Shown here piece by piece: positions 22,601-32,500 of a stretch of 57,347 nt of DNA. The position numbers and the translations under genes were made by a program. The first letter of the stretch is position 1; the number at the start of each line of letters is the position of its first letter. Below the pieces are notes generated by a model, which saw only the letters and a program-made list of their open reading frames with translations, did not search any database and was not told where the DNA came from. Source of the stretch: Polytrichum commune (lineage: Eukaryota > Streptophyta > Polytrichopsida > Polytrichales > Polytrichaceae); contig OX485808.1 in NCBI GenBank assembly GCA_950295325.1, positions 36,357,180 to 36,414,526 of the forward strand. The letters run 5' to 3'.

Positions 22601-25600
22601 AAGGCTTAGTTCAGAAGCTAGGAAAAGATACTTATCATTTTTCTCTTAGAGAGATTTCCTATAGCTATCCATATCCGTTTCCCATTTGTGATTTGGTTAA
22701 GATGACAATTAGTTATGAATTTTCAAAGATGGAGTAGAAAAACTGGGTGGTCTTGTGGGTAGCGGCTGCTGGATCAGACCTGCGAGCCCAATAGGAATTT
22801 TAATTCCAAGAAGTTATTTTTTTTCCAAGTAGAACTTTTGTGTAGCTTTCCAAAATGGCTTAGAACATTTGATTTGAGCATGATTTGAATTAGATATGAA
22901 TTGTGCAAGATGGGACACATAGTTTGAGAACTTTTGGTTGACTGCTGCATTACAGAGGACCTGCTGGGTTCACTTCGGCTTACCTTTCTAATCACATATT
23001 TTTATCAAATACATCTTTTTAATATCTCTCCAGGGTCATATAGAACGTTTGATTTGACTAAGATTTGAATTAGATATGAATTGTTGAAGGCGAGATACAT
23101 AGTTTAAGCCTTCTTGATTGACTGCTGTGTTACAAGGAGTCCGCTGAATTTCTATTAGCTTAACCTGCTGATGTCATAATTTTTTCTAGTTAGAGCTTGT
23201 TCATAGCTTTCCAATGGTATAAGGAAAGCCTAGATCCAAGTAGTAAGGAATGTGCTATGAATTTTTGAAGTTAGAAGGTAGATAGGTGGGTTGGAAGGGT
23301 CGGTTGAATCGACCTCACACTTCCAACCCTCATAACTTTTGCATTTCTTATCCGATTAGAGTGATTTTTAGATCATTGGAAAGATAATTTGGTGCACTAA
23401 GTATAAAAATTATGCTTAGGATTAAATTACAGGGCAGAATAACACTTTATATTTTAATTGTTAACTAAGATACGCTTACTACCAAACTAGTTACAAAGAA
23501 GGAGGCAAGGTCGACGCTCGGAAAGTGGAGCAAGGAAGGAGGTAGCGGCTCGGCCTACATCAAGCCCAAATCAACCGAGGAAAATTGAGGTAAATTAACT
23601 AACCTTAAGCCTTCCATTTAGGATTGGAGGGAGCACGGCTAAGGTACGCATCTCTAAACCCACTCACCTATCTCGTAAGGTCAAGTGGCTTAACCACTTG
23701 ACCGCCAAGGGAGTACCCAATTCCATTGTTTTCGGGGCCCTTGGTATGTTTTGTGGTAGTAGCTTCATTTATTAGCAAGTTTCGTATGTGGTAAGTCGGA
23801 TTAATCACCGACACGACCACTCTGAATGTTGTTGGTGGAAAGGTGGGGTTAATGACCCGCGAATCCACTATTATGTTGTTGGCCCCATAAATTGGGAGTA
23901 ATGGCCCCAATTTATGAAGATTGCGCAACAGGTTGAACCTACAGGTCGCCCGTCACCCTGGTCCCATTGAGTTGCATTTCGTGGTCTATCCAGTGTAAAC
24001 ACATTTAACAATCAAAACATACAAAATAAATCGTAAACCCTTGTTGGCAAGAGACCCGAGGTAAGGGGTGATGCCTAATATGTTAATGTAGTAAGTTAGG
24101 ACGTGCAAACAAAAGTAAGTAATTAAGAAGGAATTTGTGTGAAGGGTGGGACTTAGGCCAAGTTCCCCCGCTTAGAAAACTAAATAGAAATAAATAAAGA
24201 AATAGGAAGAATTGAATGGTCCATCAAATTGTCGTTATTCCGTTCGTTGAGTTGGGGTGGTATGAGTCACACCCGGTTGGGTGTATCAGAACCATCCCAA
24301 TTCACAAATTAGGATTGCCTTGGTTTCAAGGCTGGTGCGTCTGCGCGTAGAATAGGTTGTAGGTTAAGGTTAGAACTATATATGAAATTGGTTAGTGGAG
24401 TTTAAAGCCACACTAGTAAAAAACTAAGGCCTAACCTTCGGAGGTACTACGACGCATATTTAATTTCCCTTAAAAATCTAACTACTCACGTTATACACCT
24501 ATCATCCGGGTTCGGCTTGGGCGCCTGCAAATGCAGGCCACCTTCACCGAAGGGCTTGTGTGATACTTTTAGGCTCCCTCGAAAGGGGGTGGCCCAAAAG
24601 TACCACAGCCTTCAACATCTAGCATGGCCGTGTCTAGTTGACACCCATGTTGGTCAAGGGAGGACTGCGCTGCAACGGGGTTTGGGTCGGGCGACCCAAA
24701 CTGTCCTGCATCTGGAGAGGGCCCTTCGGACACTCCAGTGGATGGTGGGTTTGGGTCGGTCGACCCAAACATCCTGGGGTCGTCCGATTGGTGAGGGGGC
24801 GCCATGACTATCGGGGGCCGAAGTGGTGGAGGGCCCAAAGGGGAGGAGGCTCCAGAGACGCGCCAGATGTTGGGGTCATCCACTTGCTGGACCGGCGCGT
24901 GCGGAACTTGGTGGGGCCGAATCAAGTGCTGGAAGCTGAAAGACGATTGCGGCACAGGCTGCTGAGGGATGCTCTGCGGAGGGAAGCCGGGGGGCAAGTG
25001 CGGGAAGGAGCTGGAGGGAGCCACCACCAAACCTTGCGCCCACATTCCTTGTATCACTTGTGATATCAATTCGGCGTGGGACGGAGGTTGGGCCATCGCC
25101 CTCTGTCGTTCCTGCTCCAACAGGAGAGCCCTTAGCTCTGCTACCTCGTTCCGCATTGAGGGTTCTTCCGCGGCAGCCTTCTGCAGGCGGACTCGCTGCT
25201 CCTCGTCCCTCCTCATCTTCTCGTTCGCCTCCTCCACAGTCAGGACCTCGGGCTTCACCCTAACCATGCCAGCGAACGCTGTCGGGGACGGGGGATCTGA
25301 TCTTAGCCGTTTGGCGAGCTCAATGTCATCGTCGTCCTCGCTGCTTATGGCAATGGTCTCCTCCACGGAGTAGTCGCCATACAGCTTCTTCCCCTTCATC
25401 TTCCTCCTCTCCCTGAACGTGGCGGTCGCGTCCCTGGAGTACATGTCCCGTGCATCGTCCACCGTCAGGACGGGCACGAGCTTACTCTGCGGGGTTGCCG
25501 CCCGCATCGCCTTCTTCCGTTGAGGGGCTTCGGATTCTTGCGTGAAGCCCGTTGCCCCTTCCTCCACGTCGCCTTCCTTCTCCGCCTCCTCGTGCTCCTC

Positions 25601-28600
25601 TTCTTCCTCCTCCTCCTCGACATCGCCACCTTCTGTGCGGGACGGATTGCCCGGATGCAACCCGACAAGAGGTTCGGGTTCTTGGGTTGTGGCCCTCATG
25701 GCCATTTCTTCCGGGTTGATCCGCCTCACCCTATCAAGAGGGTTTTCGCCCCCCTGAACAACCTCGTCGACGTAGCTACCCGGGATCCAATCGAGGATGT
25801 CCATCTTCTTCGCCAACGATCTCTGCGTCCTGTAAAATGGCAGATCGCCATCCTCTATGTAGGAGTATATACTCAGCCCCGACATCTACACAATCCAAGT
25901 TATATAGACATTAGAATTAGGCGAGGGACATAAACAAGACCAAGTACAATGTGTAGTTTGGGTCGATCGACCCAAACCAACAAAGAGCCTAGTTTGGGTC
26001 GATCGACCCAAACCAACAAAGAGACTAGTTTGGGTCGATCGACCCAAACCAACAAAGAGCCTAGTTTGGGTCGATCGACCCAAACCAACACAGAGCCTAG
26101 TTTGGGTCGATCGACCCAAACTGCGCACGAGTTATAGAAAGTCGCTTACCATGGCAGCATAGATAGGTTTAGAGCCTCCGAAGACGTTGAAGATGCAATC
26201 CCCTCTCCTCGTCAGCGTCCTCATCATTCTCACGTAAAATTCCATCCGCAGCTCATCTAAAGGATAGTTCGCGTATTTAGCCTCGTCGTAGAGGCACTTG
26301 TTGACACCCAACCCTTCTGGAACTTGGAAGAGTTTGTCCATCCGGGATATAGGGTGGTTCGGCACCTTCAGCAACTCCGCTTTGTACACGAAGTACAAAC
26401 ACAAGACGTTGACGAACTTGGTCTTCTTGTCCCTCAACGTCGTGTAAGCTCCCTCCGCCGGTGCGGCGATGTAGTGAGACTTGGAGACTGCATACTCCGG
26501 CTGCAGTTTCCGGACAAGCTCGTACACCTGCTCCGCCCTCCTATCCTCGACTATCCAAAGCCAGATATCTACCTCCCTGAACTTAGGGCTTGCATAATCG
26601 ACGAACTTAGATAGGAAGGGGTCATAGAAGAGGGTGCTCATCGTGCCCTCAAATGAGCTTCCAGGAATATTCCTGAAATCAATCATCCCAAAAAGAAAGC
26701 GGTCCCTTGCTTTCGTCCTTATCGCCATTCTGGCGTCTTGACCTGGCCAACCCTGAATTTTCAACGGGTCGGCGGTGACAAGGTTGAAGTACGCTTCCCC
26801 TTCAAACTGGACAATCTTCTTCTCCTTGATGAAGTTCGAGAACGCACGCGCTGTGTGATCCGGAAGCGCCCGGTTCTTCCCACCCTTCACCATCTTGGCC
26901 CGCAAGAAGTCGTCCCCCGCTTCCCTTATTAGAGCCGCCATGGAGGCACTGGTGAACTTATATTCAGCTTTGAATGCTCTCCAGTTAGCCTCATGGACCT
27001 CGCCGTCCACGACAATATTCCTCTCTGGCACTAGTTTATGCAGCTCCTGCACGATAGTCGTCTTCTTTTTCCTGTTATCCGTCCATTCCTTCATGGTGTA
27101 GCATGAAGGAACGAAGGATTTGGGCTTTTGGAAGACAATCTTCGGGTGCACCCAACACCTCTTCGCCGTGGGTGCCACGTGCAGGATGTGAGATGCCGCC
27201 TTCTCCACCTCCGTCTCTGACAGCCCTTGAAGAGTTCTAAAGAACTCTCTCACGAGAGGCTTCATCTGCTTGAAGCGCGAGGTTTGGCTGAAGAAAATGC
27301 CAGTGTCGGGGTCGATCAAATCCCCCGTCTCGTGCTTTTCAAACACGGTTTTCCACTTCTTCCAAACTGAGTCAGATGCTGTAATCAAGTAAATCTCCCC
27401 CTTGAGGTCGCTGTATTTCTTCTGCTTGTGGCTCGAATTATCAATGGAGGAGAATTTGTTGATCATTTGGTATTTGAAATCCTGCACGTCCACAAAACAG
27501 AACATTTGAATGCGTGTTAGATATGTACATGTGATTTCCAACCCATATCATGACCAACATCTGCAACAACAGTTTGGGTCGATCGACCCAAACTAAATAA
27601 ACTAGCTGCATCAGGAGTTTGGGTCGGTCGACCCAAACTAAATAAACTAGCTGCATCAGGAGTTTGGGTCGGTCGACCCAAACTAAATAAACAAGGCTGC
27701 ATCAGGAGTTTGGGTCGGTCGACCTAAACAATACTCACCTCCCATTTGGGATTCTTGTCCTTCGCATTCTCCCTCTCCTTGGGAGGCCTACCATAGAACT
27801 CCCACACCTCCCGCGAGGCCATGATATTCCTTATCCAGGAAGCTTGGTAGGCCCTCTTCTTATTTCCCATATTGAAGTACCGGGAGATGTCACTGAGCTT
27901 GGTCTCGTCGTCAGACCACACCACTAGTGCCTTCCAAACCTTCAGCTTTTCCTTCTGATTGTTCGGATCATCCCACTCATTCATGAGTTGGATTTTCTTG
28001 GATGCCTCCACGCTGTGCTGGCCGTCTATGAGCCAAAAATCGCCCTTCTGAATTGTGGGCCACATTTCAGGTGTAGGCATTTTCTTGAGACCCTGTGGCA
28101 TCACTACTATCGTTTGCATGTCGTCTTTAAACTGCTCGCAAACGATCTGCGCGATTATCCAGTCAACGTAGGCGTCCTCCTTTGCCCGGACACACTTCTC
28201 CGGTGGCGCTAGATGGCACTGGCTGATGTTCACGTCGAACTTAAAATCCCTGCCCATGAAAAAACAGTGGGAGCATTTCGTCGTGAAATTGTTCACGATT
28301 TTCTGCAGCTCCCCTGCATCCACCTCTTCGCCGGGCTTCGGCATGCGCAACTCCGGTGAGACTGGCTCGTCAGTCATCACAGATGACTCTCTCCCCCTCT
28401 TGGATGGAGTTGTTTGACGGCTCCCAGAAGGTGTAGGCGTCTCGCTATCCGCAGGTGTTTGGGAGGGAGTGGTCCTCCGCGAGTCAGCCGGTACTGGTCG
28501 CGGCTTCCTCACCGATTGAGGTCTTGACGACCCTGCTCCTTCCTCTGTGGTTGCTTTCCGCCTCACGGGTTGCTGAGACTTGGTTTTGCTCTGCAGGGCT

Positions 28601-29064
28601 TTGTTGAGCACGCTGATTGCATGCTTTAGTTTCGTGAATCTGCTCGACACCTTTGTGTTCGATGTACTGTTATCGATGAATATGGACTCCGGTTTGATGA
28701 CGTCTGGTTCTACACATGTTTCTTTTGCATAGATAGCGTCAAAGGGTTCGGAGAACTGGTGCATAAACATATGCGCGTTCTGGACAGCGTTGTTCTCGAG
28801 GATGACATCCACGTAGTCTCCAAGAGACTGAACCGATGCCACCTCCCACCCCGTAAGAGTAGCCCATGTGTGCTTCTCCACGGTCCCAACCTTCACAACA
28901 AAAATCATTTTGTATTGCGAACCCTTAACCACTTGTATAGACCACGCGAGGACAAGCCCGTCCTTAGGGGAATAGGAGTCATCCTGCGGGGTTTCGTGCT
29001 CCTGCCACAACATGTCCGGCGCAGGCATGAACCACCTTTCGCCGGGTCTTTTCTTTGGAGCCAT
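12844..29064 (-). CDS. G2: ParB-like / DNA methyltransferase-like / HAD phosphatase-like fusion
   Basis: Exons: 29064-27739, 27481-26150, 25885-24608 continuing at 14353-14147, and 13656-12844. All junctions have GT/AG signals and are phase 0, giving a predicted 1651 residues. Order: N-terminal region; Ser/Thr/Pro linker (about 170-250); ParB-like domain with LIDGQHSVEA near residue 345; a beta-class N4/N6 methyltransferase-like domain (about 600-910) with GDCIFNVFGGSKPIYAA followed by YIEDGD; a long disordered region; and a NIF/FCP1-type HAD domain (about 1415-1600). ParB-methyltransferase order is known from bacteria and phages; I infer ancient transfer followed by intron gain. Exon 3 is split by element B (TSD GCCTT); the reading frame is continuous across the empty site. 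Joining the HAD exon is supported by phase but not proven. No mutation other than the insertion was seen. Confidence 0.6.
14103..14124. repeat. single palindrome copy in G2 intron
   Basis: Arms GTTTGGGTCG and CGACCCAAAC around centre GT. It is the leftmost copy seen. Confidence 0.9.
14147..14353 (-). CDS. G2 exon 3, part beyond element B
   Basis: This continues exon 3 in the same frame once element B and one TSD copy are removed. It encodes 69 residues (starting LQGPGDTSTPNQ) and ends GGCGAG at a GTAATA donor. The following intron contains one copy of the palindrome (14103-14124). Confidence 0.65.
14359..17199 (+). repeat. 5' LTR of element B
   Basis: 2841 bp, unusually long. It contains GGGTTTAAAAACCCC, a possible TATA region, near 14920-14935, followed by CT-rich sequence. 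A stretch with CACTTGACCGCCAAGG lies near 16286. No coding function is supported for the short ORFs it contains. Confidence 0.93.
17202..17222 (+). other. probable primer-binding site of element B
   Basis: TTGGTGCGTCCGCCGGGAG follows the 5' LTR by two to three bases, in the place and form (TGG...) of a tRNA-complementary PBS. I cannot name the tRNA. Confidence 0.5.
17338..21243 (+). CDS. element B gag-protease-integrase-tail fusion polyprotein
   Basis: One uninterrupted ORF of 1301 residues from the first plausible ATG (GCTATGGTTAGT). Gag capsid-like region at about residues 95-260 (SYFPKFGGLPHEDP, EWYRSHDEGT, FIQGFNKQG). Two Cys/His zinc-knuckle-like motifs follow (CRNCNKPGHSNQFC near 385, and CNHCGGNHPVDNC near 460), then a long Gln/Asn-rich stretch (about 480-700). 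An aspartic protease has HTLVDGGSGINIM near 890 and PILLGRDWL near 965. Near residue 1157 the sequence jumps from PNDWYKG to MPFALVYGIEAVLPIE, which in element C lies after the integrase core, and ends in the GPF/Y module (LGPFWV). RT, RNase H and the catalytic integrase are absent, yet the frame is kept. The fusion probably still makes gag and protease. Confidence 0.85.
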   Translation: MVSTRGRSYDIPTTTTASASEATPGKRSKNEPPKPEKTKENKYQGLGPESVREREKSPTPQSPVRVARPQLMANPLDAMMAPRGPPIVMPQALAPRAMPSYFPKFGGLPHEDPLTHIERYIEVMLANVIAEDTYKLVWFSTTLEGIAYEWYRSHDEGTFRDWRALQTAFLRQFRPEMGQQSALVALTNMRQGPSEGITSYIRRFETVVTRYVGTLLTNDTIKFYFIQGFNKQGTIREILNSNPQDLEEAKDEARRIEGVDKQNERMWNCTIAPVPAFLPTTYIPPEQSKPSQLEPSRPDAYAVHRAAPVPLATRPPPELLALPSPPSHTTIEELELRVKKANDELRSDVMQSLKTLTEQLTMAITSRPLAQPVPPASEAGNYGTNIWCRNCNKPGHSNQFCTEPRFTGNLVAPPPRPQQGHSQTQARNNGKGVCPTCGKVHILEPGKCWIETRVVCNHCGGNHPVDNCRRILAERPSHYSQLNQQLPAFFYDRNQQNQGGMSVNYHQGNPQSNGQQNYGPPNHQNQGNRGNNYQGPQNLYPQNPPADGRQADSNLVGMVSQQYVPQMGRNQPNRFNNGPQVAQQGNTFNNSPNEGNPFYGYQMNQGQAYGLNGQYTDNPPQHLMGSGQYTNQQWAQNGNGPPTSQGPLNLGHAQTQDARFIDNNRASTSCSAPFLPIPNDSHSNFISHELADSSLRAILVPPKKLKQKIDVAVVTRAQKRAQTVMGEGSEKSNESEKSPKFAELPEFLQNAALKAKVPTTSLEPNPDDEPVEEPLLEEEEDLFRFVDRRDTWGNGLPANFPPKPRPSRAFNPAEDYDLWSDLCSLRANISLAQLIQVAPTLRKEFKEGATQVRKAKIPTMAVEVRRTPLGDEGPIEVEVEIMDKIIPHTLVDGGSGINIMPLSTLEKLGLELTGPSPFVINVADQRQVTPLGQVKDCLMKVGGEVYTITFQVLRLPVTSKSYPILLGRDWLRRANATTEWSTGTSQITFGPPHNRTTTRIALRKPSTEFTESDLPKSKPEPNIVSVDLANQTLGTKTHLGPVKDMGPGLYGWEDTGEFTAWMELNPEEIPNHTQVYAITATEDTSRGHTGFVLIADDLPLESIYSFEIDGTQPIVLEDLVLEEDIVPSLHFKNTSTGIQVGHDFASYPSVPNDWYKGPTNQMPFALVYGIEAVLPIELEIPSLRIAVDSRLTVAESLSDRLLMLESLSERRRASVQHLEAMKRRRKAVFNKRHKVRTLQPGTSVMLQDARKLEFPGKSHALWLGPFWVTNVYDNNSVQLATLDGTYFPTRTNGGRCKLYNV
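21244..21766 (+). other. 3' noncoding interior of element B
   Basis: No ORF of note. A purine tract GGTGGGGGAG at about 21531-21540, followed by TGTGG, looks like a PPT with an LTR start, but it lies about 230 nt before the actual LTR. The sequence just before 21767 is not purine-rich. Confidence 0.5.
21767..24607 (+). repeat. 3' LTR of element B
   Basis: Same length and ends as the 5' LTR. It is followed by the TSD GCCTT and then G2 exon 3. Confidence 0.93.
24608..27481 (-). CDS. G2 exons 2-3: methyltransferase-like domain and disordered tail
   Basis: Exon 2 (27481-26150) and the start of exon 3 (25885) carry the signature. Near the exon 2 end is MRTLTRRGDCIFNVFGGSKPI, matching the beta-class pattern of helix, GD, V-L-D-P-F-x-G-S-G-T. 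Directly after the junction comes SGLSIYSYIEDGDLPFYRTQ, matching the next strand with its acidic SAM-ribose residue. Motif IV (DPPY type) would lie upstream; the candidates MIDFRNIP and ADPLKI are not canonical, so catalysis is doubtful. The remainder of exon 3 is acidic (long Glu runs) then Pro/Gln-rich and probably disordered. It contains two coding copies of the palindrome (FGSTDPN, FGSPDPN). Exon 3 runs into the TSD of element B at 24608. Confidence 0.6.
24680..24770. repeat. two palindrome copies inside G2 exon 3
   Basis: Copies at 24680-24701 (centre GG, breaking symmetry slightly) and 24749-24770 (centre GT). On the coding strand they encode FGSPDPN and FGSTDPN in frame. Confidence 0.85.
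25956..26121. repeat. palindrome array, five copies at exact 36-bp spacing (G2 intron 2)
   Basis: Copies start at 25956, 25992, 26028, 26064 and 26100. All have centre AT, making each a perfect 22-bp palindrome. Spacers are CAACAAAGAGCCTA-like. The array fills most of the intron between exons 2 and 3. Confidence 0.95.
27572..27729. repeat. palindrome array, four copies at 45-46 bp spacing (G2 intron 1)
   Basis: Copies start at 27572, 27617, 27662 and 27708; the last has one mismatch in its right arm. Spacers share TAAATAAACTAGCTGCATCA. The array lies between exons 1 and 2. Confidence 0.95.
27739..29064 (-). CDS. G2 exon 1: ParB-like domain
   Basis: The ATG at 29064 follows a TTTTCTTACAG acceptor, so a 5'UTR exon lies upstream. 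The first 130 residues have no known domain. Residues about 165-250 are rich in Ser, Thr, Pro and Arg with repeated TPS and PADS. Residues about 285-440 resemble the ParB/Srx fold: PPEKCVRAKE, then FWLIDGQHSVEASKKI, where family members have a GxHR-type motif; here Arg is Ser. The exon ends TGGGAG at a GTGAGT donor. It lacks an obvious helix-turn-helix of chromosomal ParB, so it resembles the ParB-nuclease-like half found beside phage methylases. Confidence 0.65.
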
Positions 29065-29090
29065 CTGTAAGAAAATAATGTGCAATGTTA

Positions 29091-29546
29091 GTTTCGGTCG
29101 TTCGACCCAAACATCTACGACATGAATAGGTTTAGGTGGATTGTATATTTATATATTTCAGCATCATTTGTATTGATAATAAGAATGTTTTGATTATTGG
29201 GTGGATTTGCATTTTATATTGTTTGTGACATGCAGGATTACTTGATACTTTTCCTTGATACATTCCTTGATTATTATTTTTTAGTGGATGTGAATTTTAT
29301 ATTGATGCAAAAATCATGGATTTCTTTATGAGTTTATAATTAGAAGACGTTGTTTGGGTCGTTCGGCCCAAACATGATGCTTTGTTTTGTGTTTGGGTCG
29401 GTCGACCCAAACAAGAGGCTGTGTTTGGGTCGTTCGGCCCAAACATGATGCTTTGTTTTGTGTTTGGGTCGGTCGACCCAAACAAGAGGCTGTGTTTGGG
29501 TCGACCGACCCAAACCTGTGGCCGTGTTTGGGTCGTCTCCCCAAAC
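29091..29546. repeat. palindrome copies upstream of G2 exon 1
   Basis: One degenerate copy at 29091-29112 is followed by six at 29352, 29391, 29423, 29462, 29494 and 29525. Two variants alternate: centre GT, and a TTCGGCC form. They lie in the presumed 5' intron of G2. Confidence 0.9.
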
Positions 29547-29797
29547 TTTCCTATTTTAATGTAATTTTTAAAAGTTGGCACGTAGCATATACAATGCTTA
29601 TGCGTTGTGTATGCTACAATACCTTCAATTGACAAACACTTATTGCATATAATAAAAGAAAATACCTTTGTTGTATGTAGCAGTTGTTGTAAACAGTTGC
29701 TTTAGAACAGGTGTTCTTCTTCCAATAACACAGAAACAGTTGAATGTAACCTCTCACACAAATCCACAATCTCTCATACAACTCCTAGATCTCTTTT

Positions 29798-30110
29798 GAA
29801 TCTCTCAAACAACAATTCAATACTTCAAACAACCTCTGAATCTCTAAGAACAAGTGAATCTCTCAAAACAATAACTGACTCTCTCAAATGACTTAGATAT
29901 CTCTCAAACAACAATTGAGTGTTTCAAACAACCTCTGAATCCCTAAGAACAAGTGAATCTCTCAAAACAATGACTGACTCTCTCAAATGACTTTTGTATC
30001 TCTCAAACAACAATTGAGTGTTTCAAACAACCTCTGAATCCCTAAGAACAAGTGAATCTCTCAAAACAATGACTGACTCTCTCAAATGACTTTTGTATCT
30101 CTCAAACACC
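29798..30110. repeat. three tandem 99-bp units upstream of G2
   Basis: Units begin ATCTCTCAAACAACAATT and contain CTAAGAACAAGTGAATCTC. On the minus strand this lies in the likely 5' leader or first intron of G2. Confidence 0.8.
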
Positions 30111-30678
30111 TCCTGATTATCTTATAGAACTCCTAAATCTCACAAACTCTCCAACTACAATACAGCCTCCAAAACCCGCAAGCTTAGAATGTTGGAAAAC
30201 CCTTCAACAATCTTCTACTTACTTCACTCTACAACAATCACTCTACTAACTCTCACGCACTCTAAAACTCTCTCCTTAGGTTTCTGTTCTATTGCAAACA
30301 CTTCCTAACTTCTACAGCAAGAGAAGGGAGGGAAGGAGAAGAATCAGTAGGCGCCAAAGCAACAAGAAGGGAGGGAAGAGAAGAAAATCGCCACCCTGAA
30401 TCGCCACGGCGCTTCGCGAAAGCGGCGCTTCAGGAGAGGCGGCGCTTCCACAAGAGGCGCGGAGCGAATGCTTGGCGCGGAGAGAGAGAGAAAGAGCGAA
30501 AAGTTGTGACGGCTGGGGTTTTGTATGCCTCGGGAATTGGCCCCCAACCGCACGAATAGGGTGCCAACGGGATTAGGGCACCAACGGAATTAGGATTACG
30601 GGGAACCCTAAATCCTAAAGCCAAACTGTAAACCCTTAGCGGGCATTAGTATTTTCAAGACACTTTGGAGTACCCTAA
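30111..30678. other. probable 5' region of G2
   Basis: A GC-rich stretch (30340-30560) precedes the repeats on the minus strand and may contain the untranslated first exon. No TATA box could be assigned confidently. Confidence 0.3.
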
Positions 30679-31209
30679 TGGGGCATTCCCACTTGACTTT
30701 AGTTAAGACCCTCACTATTTTATAAAGACCGGGTAAAGCTCCCTCGGTTATAGCGGAGGCATCCAACTATCCCAATGCACCTACAAGAACTTGCTCCGGA
30801 GATTTTCAAGTAGGTTTTAGTTAAGTAGCTTTCACACATGTTCATGGTTTTATCTACCAAGCAATGAATGTTGGGTAGTTTTTGTCCCATCCCCAAATGC
30901 CTTACTACTCACCTATCTTACCATCGGTTTTTGTTAATGAAGCTCCTCGTGCCCTCATAGCTAAGACTAAAAAGCAACCAATCACAAGGGTGGGAGGCGA
31001 CACTTTTAAAATTCCTATATTCTTGCCTAATGTTTAGGTACCGATGGGAGCGTCGGTGGTTGAGGCTTAAAACCTCCACTTTTAAGCCATGCCACATCAT
31101 TTGCCACCTAGGCTCGGCACTAAAAAGAGCCATATGTGTGAAACCTAGATAACTAAAACCGCATTTAGACTAATACTACTTCTAACTAATGTCAAGTGGG
31201 AATGCCCCA
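30679..31209. mobile_element. Tourist-like (PIF/Harbinger) MITE
   Basis: Inverted ends TGGGGCATTCCCACTTGAC are identical for 19 bp, then similar for about 8 more. They are flanked by TAA on both sides (30676-30678, 31210-31212), the 3-bp TWA TSD of PIF/Harbinger elements. 531 bp, non-coding. Confidence 0.85.
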
Positions 31210-31639
31210 TAAGGTGCACATCAAATGCGGTATTCTACAAAATGAAACCATTTATACAACTAATGCATTTTTACAACGCAACGTTATGCTAAAACTAAGA
31301 CTTAACCCCTACTCACATGACACCATAACCTAAATTTCCCAAACAAGTTGAAATCATTGGTTTCTCTTTTGTTTGAGCAAGTTAGAAAAATAATACAATT
31401 GCGTGACATTTAACGATGTAATCGTTGACATTTAGACTTTACCAATGATGCCAAGAACTCACACAATATGCAATGAATAAAAAATATAACCCCCGTCCCC
31501 CAACATGAAATTCGGAAATTTAGGATATTTGAATGTGTTTGCTAAATGTATACCTTCCCCAAGAGCATTTTCTCAGGGTTTGGAATTGCATGATCCTTAT
31601 GTCGAAATGCTAACATGCTCAAGTTTTTAGTAAATCCCT

Positions 31640-32500
31640 TACATACTCACTTGAATGAATCACATAGTCGCCAATAAACCATGGATCGTGATATATGTAC
31701 TTCGAATGTGATATAAAAGTAAATCGGAGAACCACAACATCAAATGAAGCCCTTTGATGCAATCATGTTGTTATTGAATGTTCCCTCCACGTATATTACA
31801 TAATGGCGCAAGATAAAGTTCATGTTGTTTGTATGTGGAGGTAGCAGTGAACAACTACGAATTTTTGTATTTAGGGTTTAGGGTTTAGGGTTTAGGAGTT
31901 AGGTTTATAACATATTAATCTATCCAATATTAACATATAACATTGACTTACTGGTGAGAATAGGTTTTTACTGGAAGGTAATAGAAAAGACGATCTTGAT
32001 TATGTTTATTTGTTATTACGGACGTTTAAACGTGATATAGTGAATGGTCTTGTGTTTATTCAAATAACATGAAATGTTGTGGATGTTATTAGGGGTAAGG
32101 GGTTCAACTTTGGATGTTTTGCTCACTTTAGGGAATCACATAGTCGCCAATAAACCATGGTTCATGATGTATTTAATATATGGAATGTGATGCAAAAGTA
32201 AATAAGAGAAGCACAACATCAAATGAAGCCATTCACGCAATCATGTTCTTATTCATTGTTCCCTCCACATGTATTGGATAATGGAGAAAGATATAACAGA
32301 TATTGTTTGCATAATATGAAGAAGAGTCTAATAGGAAGGTTATAGTAAATACAATCTTGATCATGTTAATATGTTATTTGGGACGTTTAAACATGATATA
32401 CTAATTGGTTTTGTATTTTGTCAATACGTATTTCATGTTGTGGATGTTATAAGGGTTTAGGGTCCAACTTTGGATGTTTTGGTCACACACATTAGTAAAC
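31640..32500. repeat. direct duplication in G2-G3 intergenic region
   Basis: Two diverged units (about 31640-32128 and 32129-32495) share ATCACATAGTCGCCAATAAA, CACAACATCAAATGAAGCC, GGACGTTTAAAC and CAACTTTGGATGTTTTG in the same order. No coding signal. Confidence 0.8.
31870..31896 (+). repeat. interstitial plant-telomere motif
   Basis: Nearly four TTTAGGG units in a row. A second short block lies at 32644-32662. Confidence 0.85.

Larger units (their letters stand above)
14359..24607 (+). mobile_element. Ty3/gypsy LTR retrotransposon, element B (non-autonomous)
   Basis: Two 2841-bp LTRs (14359-17199, 21767-24607) with ends TGTGAACCC/GTACCACA flank a 4.6-kb interior. The TSD is GCCTT (14354-14358, 24608-24612). 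By eye I found one LTR difference (14888 versus 22296, C/A). The interior holds one long ORF with gag and protease joined in frame to the integrase C-terminus, with no RT, RNase H or integrase core. The insertion splits G2 exon 3 and runs opposite to it. Confidence 0.95.

Noticed and set aside
25956-27729. Regularly spaced palindromes resembling a CRISPR array
   Set aside because: The spacers are nearly identical repeats rather than unique sequences, the arrays lie in spliced introns of a plant-like gene, and no cas genes are present.
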